From assembly GCF_001293685.1 (NCBI RefSeq), contig NZ_BCAG01000003.1:2272501-2336500 (forward strand): DNA of 64,000 bases. Direction: 5' to 3'. Within the stretch, counting starts at the first letter, position 1, and the number at the start of each line of letters is the position of its first letter. The DNA comes from Desulfatitalea tepidiphila. Lineage in GTDB: Bacteria > Desulfobacterota > Desulfobacteria > Desulfobacterales > Desulfosarcinaceae. This document shows, one piece after another, positions 11,452 through 20,661 of this stretch. The translations under genes were made by a program, and so were the position numbers. The notes below the pieces were generated by a model. It made no database searches, was not told the origin of the DNA, and saw only the letters and a list, made by a program, of their open reading frames with translations.

Positions 11452-11879
11452 CAGGCCGCCCTCCCCAAAATTTTCTCTGTAATCGCATCGGCGAAGGCAT
11501 CCACCTCCTTTTCCAATGCACTTTTAACAGTATCCATTTCTTTTTTGATTTTGGCCTTCACCTCAGCCAAATCCTCCTTGGCCTTGGCATTGATTTTGGC
11601 GACGATGGCACTCTCCTCATCGCTTGCAGCTTGAACCAGTGTCTCTTTCTCTTTCTGTCCTTTGGCGCGGGCCAGGCGGATCCCCTCAATAAACGCCTTA
11701 TCTTGCTCTTCAGCCTGACGACCGGTCGCAGCAACGCTCTCCTGCAACCCTTGGAACTTTTCTTTACGTTGCTTGAGAATTCCACGAATCGGTTTGTATA
11801 GAACAAGATTGAGAACAAAAAGGAGAACTAGAAAATTGGCGATTTGGAGCAATAAGATAGGCAAACTGATACTTACCAT
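11451..11879 (-). CDS. atpF': ATP synthase F0 subunit b'
   Basis: Second, shorter b-type stalk subunit (142 aa): one membrane helix at about residues 4-24 (LPILLLQIANFLVLLFVLN) and a long coiled coil rich in Lys, Glu and Ala. Paired b and b' genes imply a heterodimeric peripheral stalk. The ATG chosen has GGAGG seven bases upstream; a TTG eight codons earlier is less likely. First gene of the operon; subunits a and c are not in this window. Confidence 0.93.
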   Translation of the reverse strand: MVSISLPILLLQIANFLVLLFVLNLVLYKPIRGILKQRKEKFQGLQESVAATGRQAEEQDKAFIEGIRLARAKGQKEKETLVQAASDEESAIVAKINAKAKEDLAEVKAKIKKEMDTVKSALEKEVDAFADAITEKILGRAA

Positions 11880-11906
11880 AGAGGCGCCTCCAGAACTGAG
11901 CAATTA

Positions 11907-11939
11907 ACGGTCTACTTACGGTCTACTTATGGTCTACCA
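11907..11939 (-). repeat. Three tandem 11-bp repeats in the atp leader
   Basis: Plus-strand ACGGTCTACTT occurs at 11907-11917 and 11918-11928 and, with changes, at 11929-11939. The 11-bp period puts them on one face of the helix, between the candidate atp promoter and the first gene. This could be a protein-binding array or a leader-RNA feature; the function is unknown. Confidence 0.75.
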
Positions 11940-11992
11940 ATTTGATATAACTATAAAAATAAAACAAAAAAGAAAGGGGCGAACAAGGGGGG

Positions 11993-12022
11993 TCTATATC
12001 ACCGTAAAGTTTAAAATGTCAA
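11993..12022 (-). promoter_or_regulatory. Promoter of the ATP synthase operon
   Basis: Minus-strand TTGACA (12017-12022) and TATAGA (11993-11998) with an 18-bp spacer, just downstream of the bactofilin stop and about 110 bp before the atpF' start. The A/T-rich stretch around 11940-11985 follows it. Confidence 0.55.
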
Positions 12023-12029
12023 AGGTTTT

Positions 12030-12467
12030 TTAATTTTTTTGGTCGTGCGGGTCACTGGATAATGCATCCTTTGCACGCTTTTCATCAGTTTTGGACAGCT
12101 TGCGTGGTTGGCCTTGCATAGCACAGTGACCATTGAAAACAACCCCTGAATCAATGGCGATGCTTGGCGCGCTGATATCGCCCTCAACCTGAGCCGGCGC
12201 ATATATTTCAATGCGCTGGGTGGCCTCCATCCGGCCGGTCACCTTGCCTCGGATGATGGCCACGCCGACCATGATTTCCGCATCCAATTGGGCATTCTCG
12301 CCGACAATAAGCGTCCCATCCTGGCTGATCAGCTTACCCTTGATGCTTCCATCCACACGGATGGTTTCCTTGAACGTCAAAGTCCCCTCGATGGCGGTAT
12401 CGCGCCCTAAGAGGGTTGAAATGGTCGTTGATTCCCCGACTGAGGATTTTTTATCCTTTTTCAGCAT
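12030..12467 (-). CDS. Bactofilin (polymer-forming cytoskeletal protein)
   Basis: Nucleotide-independent filament protein forming membrane-associated scaffolds that influence cell shape. The 145-aa protein consists of a short basic N-terminus, a central right-handed beta-helix region (about 20-115, repeats with regularly spaced hydrophobic and Gly residues such as VDGSIKGKLISQDGTLIVG) and a charged tail, the standard bactofilin layout. The start is fixed by AGGAGGTGAT immediately before the ATG. It lies between rodA and the ATP synthase genes, directly after the elongasome genes. Confidence 0.9.
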   Translation of the reverse strand: MLKKDKKSSVGESTTISTLLGRDTAIEGTLTFKETIRVDGSIKGKLISQDGTLIVGENAQLDAEIMVGVAIIRGKVTGRMEATQRIEIYAPAQVEGDISAPSIAIDSGVVFNGHCAMQGQPRKLSKTDEKRAKDALSSDPHDQKN

Positions 12468-12542
12468 ATCACCTCCTGTCACGATCCTTCTGGGGTTAAC
12501 CTGAAATTCACCCACCGACCGTGCTTAGCAAATTTAAAACAA

Positions 12543-13652
12543 TTATTTCTCAAACATAAACCGGCGCATACTGACATTGAGCAATAAACCCACGCCGGCC
12601 ATCATGGTGATGACCGATGATCCTCCGTAACTGAAAAATGGCAATGTGACACCGACAACCGGCAACAATCCCATGACCATACCAATGTTTATGAATACCT
12701 GCCAGGCGATCATCGTGGTGACACCCACCGCCAGGATGGTACCGAATGGGTCACGATTGCGTTGCGCAGTTTGTAATCCCCACGTGATCAACAACAAGAA
12801 AACGAGAAGAACGAAACCGGCCCCTATCAAGCCCCATTCCTCGGCCAAAACCGAAAAGATGAAATCCGTGTGTTGTTCAGGTAAAAAATCGAGGCTGTTT
12901 TGCGAGCCTTTTAGAAATCCCTTGCCCGATATCATTCCGGCACCAATGGCGATTTTAGATTGGATCACATGGTAGCCGGCCCCCAAAGGATCCCGATCTG
13001 GATTCAAGAAGGTAAGGATACGTTGTTTCTGATACCCCTTAAGAAACATCCAGACCAATGGCACCGCGAGGGTGCCGCTGGCAATCAACCCAATTAGGGT
13101 GCCGCGCTTGATTTTGACATACAAGGTCATGGAAGCTGCTATGAGCGCGACGACCATCGCCGTTCCCAAGTCGGGTTGGCGAACGATCAGAACAAACGGA
13201 ATCGCTATGATGATGACGGGCGTGACCAATTCCCTCAATTGCAAACCGTCTGGCCGCACCACACGGGCATAATACTTGGCCAGCATGATGATAACAGCCA
13301 GTTTCACGATCTCGGACGGCTGGATGGACATGGGGCCCATAGCGAGCCAGCGCTTGGAGCCTCCCACATATTTACCGATCAGCAAAACCGCGATTAAAAG
13401 TCCGATGCACAGTAAATAGAAAAGATGGCCCCACCGTTCATAGCTTTTATAATTGATAATGAAGGCCGTAATCATGACCATCATGCCCAGTCCATACCAT
13501 ATCAACTGACGCCCAAACAAAGCCGATTGCCCGCCCCCACCGCCGGCATTGACCGCACTGTAAAGGGCGACCAGGCCGGCGGTCACTATCGCAGCGGTAA
13601 GCGCCAGCATCCACCAATCGAAATACTCCACCAGGCGTCGATCTATCATCAT
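12543..13652 (-). CDS. rodA: Peptidoglycan glycosyltransferase RodA
   Basis: SEDS-family multi-pass membrane protein that polymerises lipid II during cell elongation with PBP2. The 369 aa contain about ten hydrophobic segments and SEDS motifs such as GGSKRWLAMGPMSIQPSE and the C-terminal TLPFFSYGGSSV. It overlaps mrdA by four bases (ATGA), so the two partners are translationally coupled. Confidence 0.96.
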   Translation of the reverse strand: MMIDRRLVEYFDWWMLALTAAIVTAGLVALYSAVNAGGGGGQSALFGRQLIWYGLGMMVMITAFIINYKSYERWGHLFYLLCIGLLIAVLLIGKYVGGSKRWLAMGPMSIQPSEIVKLAVIIMLAKYYARVVRPDGLQLRELVTPVIIIAIPFVLIVRQPDLGTAMVVALIAASMTLYVKIKRGTLIGLIASGTLAVPLVWMFLKGYQKQRILTFLNPDRDPLGAGYHVIQSKIAIGAGMISGKGFLKGSQNSLDFLPEQHTDFIFSVLAEEWGLIGAGFVLLVFLLLITWGLQTAQRNRDPFGTILAVGVTTMIAWQVFINIGMVMGLLPVVGVTLPFFSYGGSSVITMMAGVGLLLNVSMRRFMFEK

Positions 13653-15475
13653 GGTTGATTATCTCCCAAGTAGGCCTGAATCAATGCACTGGCGACAGGC
13701 GCCGCCGCCGAAGAGCCATGTTCGCCGTGTTCGATGATCACTGATATGGCGATCTTCGGATTCTCAGAAGGGGCATATGCGACAAACCAGGCGTGATCCT
13801 TTGGGAGTGCATCGATTTCCCCGGATGATCCGTCGCTTGCCTTGGGCATGGAGACCACCTGTGCCGTCCCGGTCTTTCCCGAGAAATGCAACCCTTGAAT
13901 CCGCGATTGCCAAGCGGTCCCCTTGGGATCATTGACCACCTGCCATAACGCCTGGCGCACGAGTGCAAGGTTTTCCGCATGCAATTTGATTTTTCCATCC
14001 TCCCTGGGACTGTTCTGAAAGGTCACCACCCCGTCCGCAGTTTGGATCTTTTCAATCACATACGGCGAATACCGGGTGCCCCCGTTTCCCACGGCGGCCG
14101 CTAAGGAGGCCATCTGCAAGGGGGTTACCAAATTGAATCCCTGTCCGATGGCGATGGAAAGGTTTTCACCTCCCTGCCAGGGAACACCAAACCGTTTTTT
14201 CTTCCAATCACTGGTGGGTATCAACCCTTTGCCTTCCCGGTCCAGGGAAATCCCGGTAGCTGCACCCAGCCCAAAGGCGCGGGCGTACTTGGCCATACGG
14301 TCGACCCCCAACGCCTCACCGACCTGGTAAAAATAGACGTCGCACGATTCGGCCAGAGCTTTGACCAAATCGACCTCACCATGCCCGGATTTTTTCCAGC
14401 ATCGATACGCGCGGTTGCCATACTTGTAAAAACCGGGACAATAAAAGGTCGTCTTGGCATCGATCACCTTTTCTTCCAAACCGGCAAGGGCGGTCACGAT
14501 TTTATAGGTCGATGCCGGTGGATATTCGGCTTGGGTGGCTTTGTTCTCGAGCGGCCTGAAGGGATTGGAAACCAATTCATTCCACTGGTCGCGGGTCATG
14601 CCGGTTACAAATAGATTGGGATCGAAGGCTGGACTGCTGGCCATGGCCAGAATCCGTCCCGTATCGGGTTCAACGGCAACAGCAGCACCGACGCGGTCTT
14701 GCAACAATGCTTCGGCCCTCTTTTGCAGCTCTTCGTCAATGGTCAGGAAAATATTCTGACCCGGTTGAGCCGGTACGGTTTTAAGCACACGCACCACTTG
14801 ACCGGTGGCGTTGACCTCCACTTGGCGGCCGCCTCGCTTACCTCTCAAATGGGCCTCGTATGCTTTCTCAATTCCAAATTTTCCTATAAAATCTCCTCCC
14901 TTGCAATCGTCGAACGGTGACCCCTGCAATTCTTCCTGGCTGATTTCACCCATGTAACCGAGCAGATGGGCCGCATGCGTGTCATAGATATAATGCCGCC
15001 GAGGCGACACACGCACCTGGACTCCGGGCAACTCGAATTTATGGACCTCGATGGCGGCCATGGTATCGCGACCGATATCTTCTCGCAGCAGAACAGGTGT
15101 GTAACCACCTCGCTTGCGGTTTTCCTGGATAGTGGCCATCAGGGTTTCCGGAGATTCATTCAACAACTGCCCCAAGCGGGCCACCGTCTCATCGATGGGC
15201 TTGGCATCCTTGAGGATGATATAGACATTGAAAGCGGGCCGATTGTCCACGACCGTTGTTCCGTTTCGATCGCAAATCATGCCGCGCGGCGCATCGATAT
15301 CTTGAAGACGGATGCTGTTGATTTCCGATAATCGCCGTAGTTCTCTGCCCTCAAACAATTGGAGGTAAAGAAGCCGAATGGATAATACGGTAAATGCCAA
15401 CACCACGGCCACGAGGACACCGACCAGGCGCTGGTTGAACCAATCAGTGTCGACGCTTTCAAGATAGTTACGCAT
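13649..15475 (-). CDS. mrdA: Penicillin-binding protein 2 (transpeptidase)
   Basis: Monofunctional class B PBP that crosslinks peptidoglycan during elongation. The 608 aa contain an N-terminal membrane anchor (about 17-40), a PBP dimerisation domain and a transpeptidase domain with the active-site SxxK (STYK, 322-325), the SxD motif in ESCDVYFYQ and the KTG motif in FSGKTGTAQVV. It precedes rodA with a 4-bp overlap and is separated from mreD by a small repeat element. Confidence 0.97.
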   Translation of the reverse strand: MRNYLESVDTDWFNQRLVGVLVAVVLAFTVLSIRLLYLQLFEGRELRRLSEINSIRLQDIDAPRGMICDRNGTTVVDNRPAFNVYIILKDAKPIDETVARLGQLLNESPETLMATIQENRKRGGYTPVLLREDIGRDTMAAIEVHKFELPGVQVRVSPRRHYIYDTHAAHLLGYMGEISQEELQGSPFDDCKGGDFIGKFGIEKAYEAHLRGKRGGRQVEVNATGQVVRVLKTVPAQPGQNIFLTIDEELQKRAEALLQDRVGAAVAVEPDTGRILAMASSPAFDPNLFVTGMTRDQWNELVSNPFRPLENKATQAEYPPASTYKIVTALAGLEEKVIDAKTTFYCPGFYKYGNRAYRCWKKSGHGEVDLVKALAESCDVYFYQVGEALGVDRMAKYARAFGLGAATGISLDREGKGLIPTSDWKKKRFGVPWQGGENLSIAIGQGFNLVTPLQMASLAAAVGNGGTRYSPYVIEKIQTADGVVTFQNSPREDGKIKLHAENLALVRQALWQVVNDPKGTAWQSRIQGLHFSGKTGTAQVVSMPKASDGSSGEIDALPKDHAWFVAYAPSENPKIAISVIIEHGEHGSSAAAPVASALIQAYLGDNQP

Positions 15476-15527
15476 TATTAGGGTAAATCTTTATGGTATC
15501 GTTCCGCTGTTCGAGCGGCTTTTAGTT

Positions 15528-15683
15528 CTACTTAGTGCCCATCCACAATGTCCAATTGTCCCGATATCTGCGTTGCGCGAAAAATTTAATCCTCGGAATA
15601 TCAGCCATATGCCTGCGGTTAAATTTTTCGTGCGCCTTGATCTCGGTCCAATTTGCCTATTTGTGGACAGACACTACTTAAAG
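15528..15683. repeat. MITE-like quasi-palindromic element, copy A
   Basis: About 155 bp with imperfect terminal inverted repeats (left TTAGTGCCCATCCACAA, right end complementary to AAGTAGTGTCTGTCCACAA) and a quasi-palindromic body. A second copy in inverted orientation lies at 27599-27754, matching over its whole length with scattered changes. It has no coding capacity. This copy lies between mreD and mrdA and overlaps the last codons of mreD, whose TAA is inside the element's end. A non-autonomous mobile element or a REP-like unit are both possible. Confidence 0.8.
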
Positions 15684-16190
15684 ATCGACGAATATTTTTG
15701 CGTTCCACGAATCCAACTGCTTCTGGGCCCATCCGATAATCACCAAGATGGCCGGTCCTGTGACCAGTGCCCAAAGGATCTGCAACACCACGGTTTCTAA
15801 TGCATCTACGGGAATACTGGCACTGGGGGCCAGAAATGCCATATAGATCAGCAAAATTGCGTTCTCGAAGGCCACGCCGATGGCCACTGCGAGAGAAAGG
15901 AGAAAAACGCTGCCGGTATAAAAAAACCGAGCGGCCCAGCGCATTCCGATATAGATCCACAAATAGATGATTAAGTACAATCCCATGGGACCGCCACAGA
16001 GGCTATCTATGATAAAACCGAAGAAAAGAACGATGGGCACGCCCTCGAGTTTAGTCCTGAAAAAACTCAGGTAAATGAGAATGGGAATGAGTAAATCGTA
16101 AAACTTTTCAAACAAGGGCATTCCGGGTATCAGGGTCGTTTTAACGAGCACCAGACACAAAGAAACCATGATGTAAAACAAAACGGTCAT
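15678..16190 (-). CDS. mreD: Rod shape-determining protein MreD
   Basis: Integral membrane component of the elongasome. The 170 aa are mostly hydrophobic with five to six predicted membrane segments and the family-like stretch FGFIIDSLCGGPMGLYLIIY. Its start overlaps the mreC stop by four bases. The stop codon lies in the end of a repeat element, so the last few residues may be element-derived. Confidence 0.88.
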   Translation of the reverse strand: MTVLFYIMVSLCLVLVKTTLIPGMPLFEKFYDLLIPILIYLSFFRTKLEGVPIVLFFGFIIDSLCGGPMGLYLIIYLWIYIGMRWAARFFYTGSVFLLSLAVAIGVAFENAILLIYMAFLAPSASIPVDALETVVLQILWALVTGPAILVIIGWAQKQLDSWNAKIFVDL

Positions 16191-17014
16191 AGCGGATCGA
16201 CCAATGTTTTGGTGGGAACAATCAAAACCTCTTCGAGGCGCTCGAAGTCCACAAACGGCGTCACGGTCACATCCTGAAAAATACCCGCCTCTTCCTTCAG
16301 GACCTCGGCAACCCGTCCGATAGGCGTTCCTTTGGGGAAGACGCCATCCATGCCGGAAGAAATGATGCTATCTCCAACCTCAACGTCGTATTTTCGCAAG
16401 ACATAGTTAAATACGCAATACCCGGAGGTACCTCCCTTGATAATGCCTCTGGCCCTGCTCTTTTGCACCACCGCGTCAACGGCACTATTCGGATCGGTGA
16501 TCAGCATCACTTTGGCGTAATGAGCAGTCGAATCCACGATCAGGCCTACCACCCCCTGGGGGTTGATCACAGGGAAACCAATCTCCACGCCGTCCTCACG
16601 CCCTTTGTCCACCAGGATGGTTTGAAACCATGGAGAGGGATCCTTGCCGACCACCTGAGCGGCGACCGTCGGTAGTTGCAGCTCCTCGTCCAGGTTGAGC
16701 AGTTGCCTCAGTCGATCGTTGGCCTGCATCAACTCTTCGTTGCGATGGGCAAGGGCAAATGCCGTTTGCGCCTCTTTGTGCAATCGTTCGTTTTCCTCAG
16801 CAACGGAGACAAGAAAGAAGTAGTGCTCCCATATGTCACGCAAGAATCTCGACGAATGGCTGATGATCTTTTGAAAAGGGGCGACCAGGGCGATGGCGAA
16901 CCGCCCGGTGCCGTGTTCGGGGTAAGGCTGTCGACTGCTCAGCGACAACATCGTAAAGCTGAGTGTGACCAATACGATGAAACCGATTATGATCGCCATT
17001 TGCTTGGAAAACAT
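16187..17014 (-). CDS. mreC: Rod shape-determining protein MreC
   Basis: Periplasmic scaffold linking MreB to the peptidoglycan synthases. The 275 aa show an N-terminal membrane helix (about 8-25), a coiled coil (about 65-110) and the two beta-barrel domains typical of MreC, with GFPVINPQGVVGLIVD and GDSIISSGMDGVFPKGTPIG as recognisable family segments. Lies 4 bp after mreB and overlaps mreD. Confidence 0.95.
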   Translation of the reverse strand: MFSKQMAIIIGFIVLVTLSFTMLSLSSRQPYPEHGTGRFAIALVAPFQKIISHSSRFLRDIWEHYFFLVSVAEENERLHKEAQTAFALAHRNEELMQANDRLRQLLNLDEELQLPTVAAQVVGKDPSPWFQTILVDKGREDGVEIGFPVINPQGVVGLIVDSTAHYAKVMLITDPNSAVDAVVQKSRARGIIKGGTSGYCVFNYVLRKYDVEVGDSIISSGMDGVFPKGTPIGRVAEVLKEEAGIFQDVTVTPFVDFERLEEVLIVPTKTLVDPL

Positions 17015-17018
17015 TGAG

Positions 17019-18365
<1,347 letters not shown>

Positions 18366-19454
18366 CTACACACCACCAATATGCTCCATCACCGCATCGT
18401 GCAGCAAGGGCCGAAAAGCCTTGATACGCTCATTATGGCGGCTCGGATGCACCCGGTTGGTCAATAAGACGACAATGATGCCTCTGCGCCGATCCATCCA
18501 AAAAGAGGTGCCGGTGAATCCTAAATGTCCCACGCTTTCCGGACTGAAGCAACGACCTGCGCTCGACCCCACCTCCGCCGGCGTGTCGAATCCAAGGCCC
18601 CAATCCGTCCCATTTTGCCTATGGAAGAACTTTTTTAGCAGAGATGGCTCAAACGGGCCATTATCGATCACTCCGGTTTCGATGAACAATAGTTTCTGCA
18701 GAAGGTTCCAGACCGCATCGGCGCTGCCAAAAAGACCGGCATGTCCACACACACCACCGATGGCATACGCGTTGTCGTCATGAACACGGCCAACAAGCAA
18801 TCTCCCCCGCCAGGGGCACAACTCAGTGGCAGCGTAATCCGCTTCTACGAGCGGCTGGTTCGCGGGGTTAAAAAAAAGCCCCTGAACCGATAAGGACTTC
18901 CAGATCGACGCTTCCAGATAGCGATCCAAAGTCGTTTGCACCACTCTTTCTATCAGGCCTTGCAATACCAGGAACCCGATGTCACTGTAGCATGCCCGCT
19001 GTCCTGGTGGCGACAACAATGGTTCCCGAGCCATCCATTCTTCAACGGCCGATTTTCGCCGCTCCTGGCCTCGCATATCCTTCAGGCGCAGATAATAGGG
19101 CCGCCAGGCAGGCAGCCCGGAACTGTGACCAAGTAAATGTCGCACCGTAATCGCCGCCTTGTCTCCCTTGAAAAAATCCGGCCAATAGAAGCAACAGGGC
19201 TGATCCAGAACCAGGAGACCACGTTGAACCAAATGCATAACGGCAAGGGTTGTCGCCAGGGGTTTGGTCAAAGATGCCAGGTCAAAAACCGTTTCACAAG
19301 CCATCGTCCGCCGTCTGAACCAGTCGGCTGAGCCGTATGCGTGCCTTAAAACCACTTTTCCGTGGACGGCCACCAGGATAACGCCCCCCGGAAAGACCCC
19401 TTGGAACACCGCCCTTTGCATCAAGCGATCGACCGCATGAAACGGCTTTGTCAT
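18366..19454 (-). CDS. Serine hydrolase of the beta-lactamase/DD-peptidase (class C-like) family
   Basis: Probable penicillin-binding-type esterase or peptidase acting on cell-wall fragments or small esters. The 362 aa contain the active-site SxxK as SLTK (about residues 61-64) within FDLASLTKPLATTLAV, a YSD motif (ACYSDIGFLVLQGL) in place of YxN, and a C-terminal HLGFTGTSFWMDR stretch in the position of KTG (here an HxG-type motif). No signal peptide is seen, suggesting a cytoplasmic location. It follows an LD-carboxypeptidase gene by 28 bp, so a role in muropeptide recycling is inferred. Confidence 0.8.
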   Translation of the reverse strand: MTKPFHAVDRLMQRAVFQGVFPGGVILVAVHGKVVLRHAYGSADWFRRRTMACETVFDLASLTKPLATTLAVMHLVQRGLLVLDQPCCFYWPDFFKGDKAAITVRHLLGHSSGLPAWRPYYLRLKDMRGQERRKSAVEEWMAREPLLSPPGQRACYSDIGFLVLQGLIERVVQTTLDRYLEASIWKSLSVQGLFFNPANQPLVEADYAATELCPWRGRLLVGRVHDDNAYAIGGVCGHAGLFGSADAVWNLLQKLLFIETGVIDNGPFEPSLLKKFFHRQNGTDWGLGFDTPAEVGSSAGRCFSPESVGHLGFTGTSFWMDRRRGIIVVLLTNRVHPSRHNERIKAFRPLLHDAVMEHIGGV

Positions 19455-19482
19455 AGCGAGTATTTACTCCCCTCGTCATTTT

Positions 19483-20403
19483 TCAATCGCTTGTGGCACA
19501 CTCCAAAAGGTCCAGTCGCCGGCCGTCTGCGTCGAGATGAACACGGACCCCCATCGGCAGGGTCAGGTTGCGACGCCCATGACCGAAGGCCATGCCCGCC
19601 AGAATCGGCAGATTCGGATCGGCAAATAATTGGCGCACCAGATCGTGAATAACAGCGGGTTTGGCACCATTGCTGAAGGACCCCAGCACCACGCCTTGGA
19701 TGCCATCGAAACAGCCGGCCAGCTTCATCTGAGTCAGCATCCGATCGATTCGGTAGGCCACCTCACCCGTATCTTCGAGGAACAACACAGCGCCTGTGAG
19801 GTTCAAAGCAAAAGGCGTACCAACCAGGTGACACAGTGTGGTCAGATTGCCTCCCAAAAGAATCCCTTCGGCCATGCCCGAACGAATCGTCCTGATTTCC
19901 GGCCCCCTGAATGACAGGGCCAGATGAGTGGACAAGGCACGGTGCAGTGACGCCTGTGTCCGCCGGTCACTGGATGGCAGGCTGCAAACCACCGGACCGT
20001 GGAAAGTCACCATCCCCGCCTTCTGATAAAAGGCATGATGAAGGGCCGTAATATCACTGAACCCGATAAATGGTTTGGGGTGATGTCGCAACAACTCCCA
20101 ATCCAGGTACGGCATCATCCTCAATGATCCGAACCCCCCTCGTGCACACATGACTGCATCCACCGCATCATCGATGAACATCTCTTGCAATTGGCGGGCG
20201 CGGTGTTCATCCGTGCCGGCCAGGTAGCCTTTGCCGACAAAAAGATCCGGGGGGGTTTTGATGGCGTATCCCATATCCTGCAAAATTTTCAAGCCCTGCA
20301 TCAAGACTCGCCGCTTAAAGGGACTGGCTGGAGCGACCACGCCAATGACAGCGCCAGGATGGAGTCTGCGTGGCTTTATGGAATCAGGTTTCGCTGATGG
20401 CAT
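19483..20403 (-). CDS. LD-carboxypeptidase / MccF-like peptidase (S66 family)
   Basis: Cytoplasmic serine peptidase of the S66 family; LdcA members remove the terminal D-Ala from recycled tetrapeptides and MccF members cleave microcin analogues. The 306 aa contain the nucleophile region CARGGFGSLRMMPYLDW, the oxyanion and Glu region (LLGGNLTTLCHLVGTP, LFLEDTGE) and the catalytic His in GMAFGHGRRNLTLPMG. The chosen ATG has GAGGAAAGG just upstream; longer starts add atypical residues. Likely cotranscribed with the serine hydrolase downstream. Confidence 0.88.
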   Translation of the reverse strand: MPSAKPDSIKPRRLHPGAVIGVVAPASPFKRRVLMQGLKILQDMGYAIKTPPDLFVGKGYLAGTDEHRARQLQEMFIDDAVDAVMCARGGFGSLRMMPYLDWELLRHHPKPFIGFSDITALHHAFYQKAGMVTFHGPVVCSLPSSDRRTQASLHRALSTHLALSFRGPEIRTIRSGMAEGILLGGNLTTLCHLVGTPFALNLTGAVLFLEDTGEVAYRIDRMLTQMKLAGCFDGIQGVVLGSFSNGAKPAVIHDLVRQLFADPNLPILAGMAFGHGRRNLTLPMGVRVHLDADGRRLDLLECATSD

Positions 20404-20599
20404 GGCGCCTTTCCTCATATGGAGCCGACAAAATTTTGCAACTACCGATGAATGACTGGCTGATCTTCGAGCTGATGGGTTGAAAATAAATGGCAGGGAT
20501 GGCGGAAGCAAGTCATTTTTGGGCTGGAGGCCACGCTATCCGTTTCCGGCTGGCAGGATGGCGGATCGGTTCAGAATCCGACGAATGATCACAGGGGGC

Positions 20600-20639
20600 A
20601 AAAAAACGGCCGGAGAGAAGAACGTTCTCCGGCCGTTTT
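20600..20639 (-). terminator. Intrinsic terminator after the acyl-CoA dehydrogenase
   Basis: Perfect 10-bp stem CGGCCGGAGA/TCTCCGGCCG with an 8-nt loop, preceded by AAAA and followed by a T tract on the minus strand, 22 bp past the acyl-CoA dehydrogenase stop. Confidence 0.92.
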
Positions 20640-20661
20640 GGCAAGTAGAAAAACCATACGC

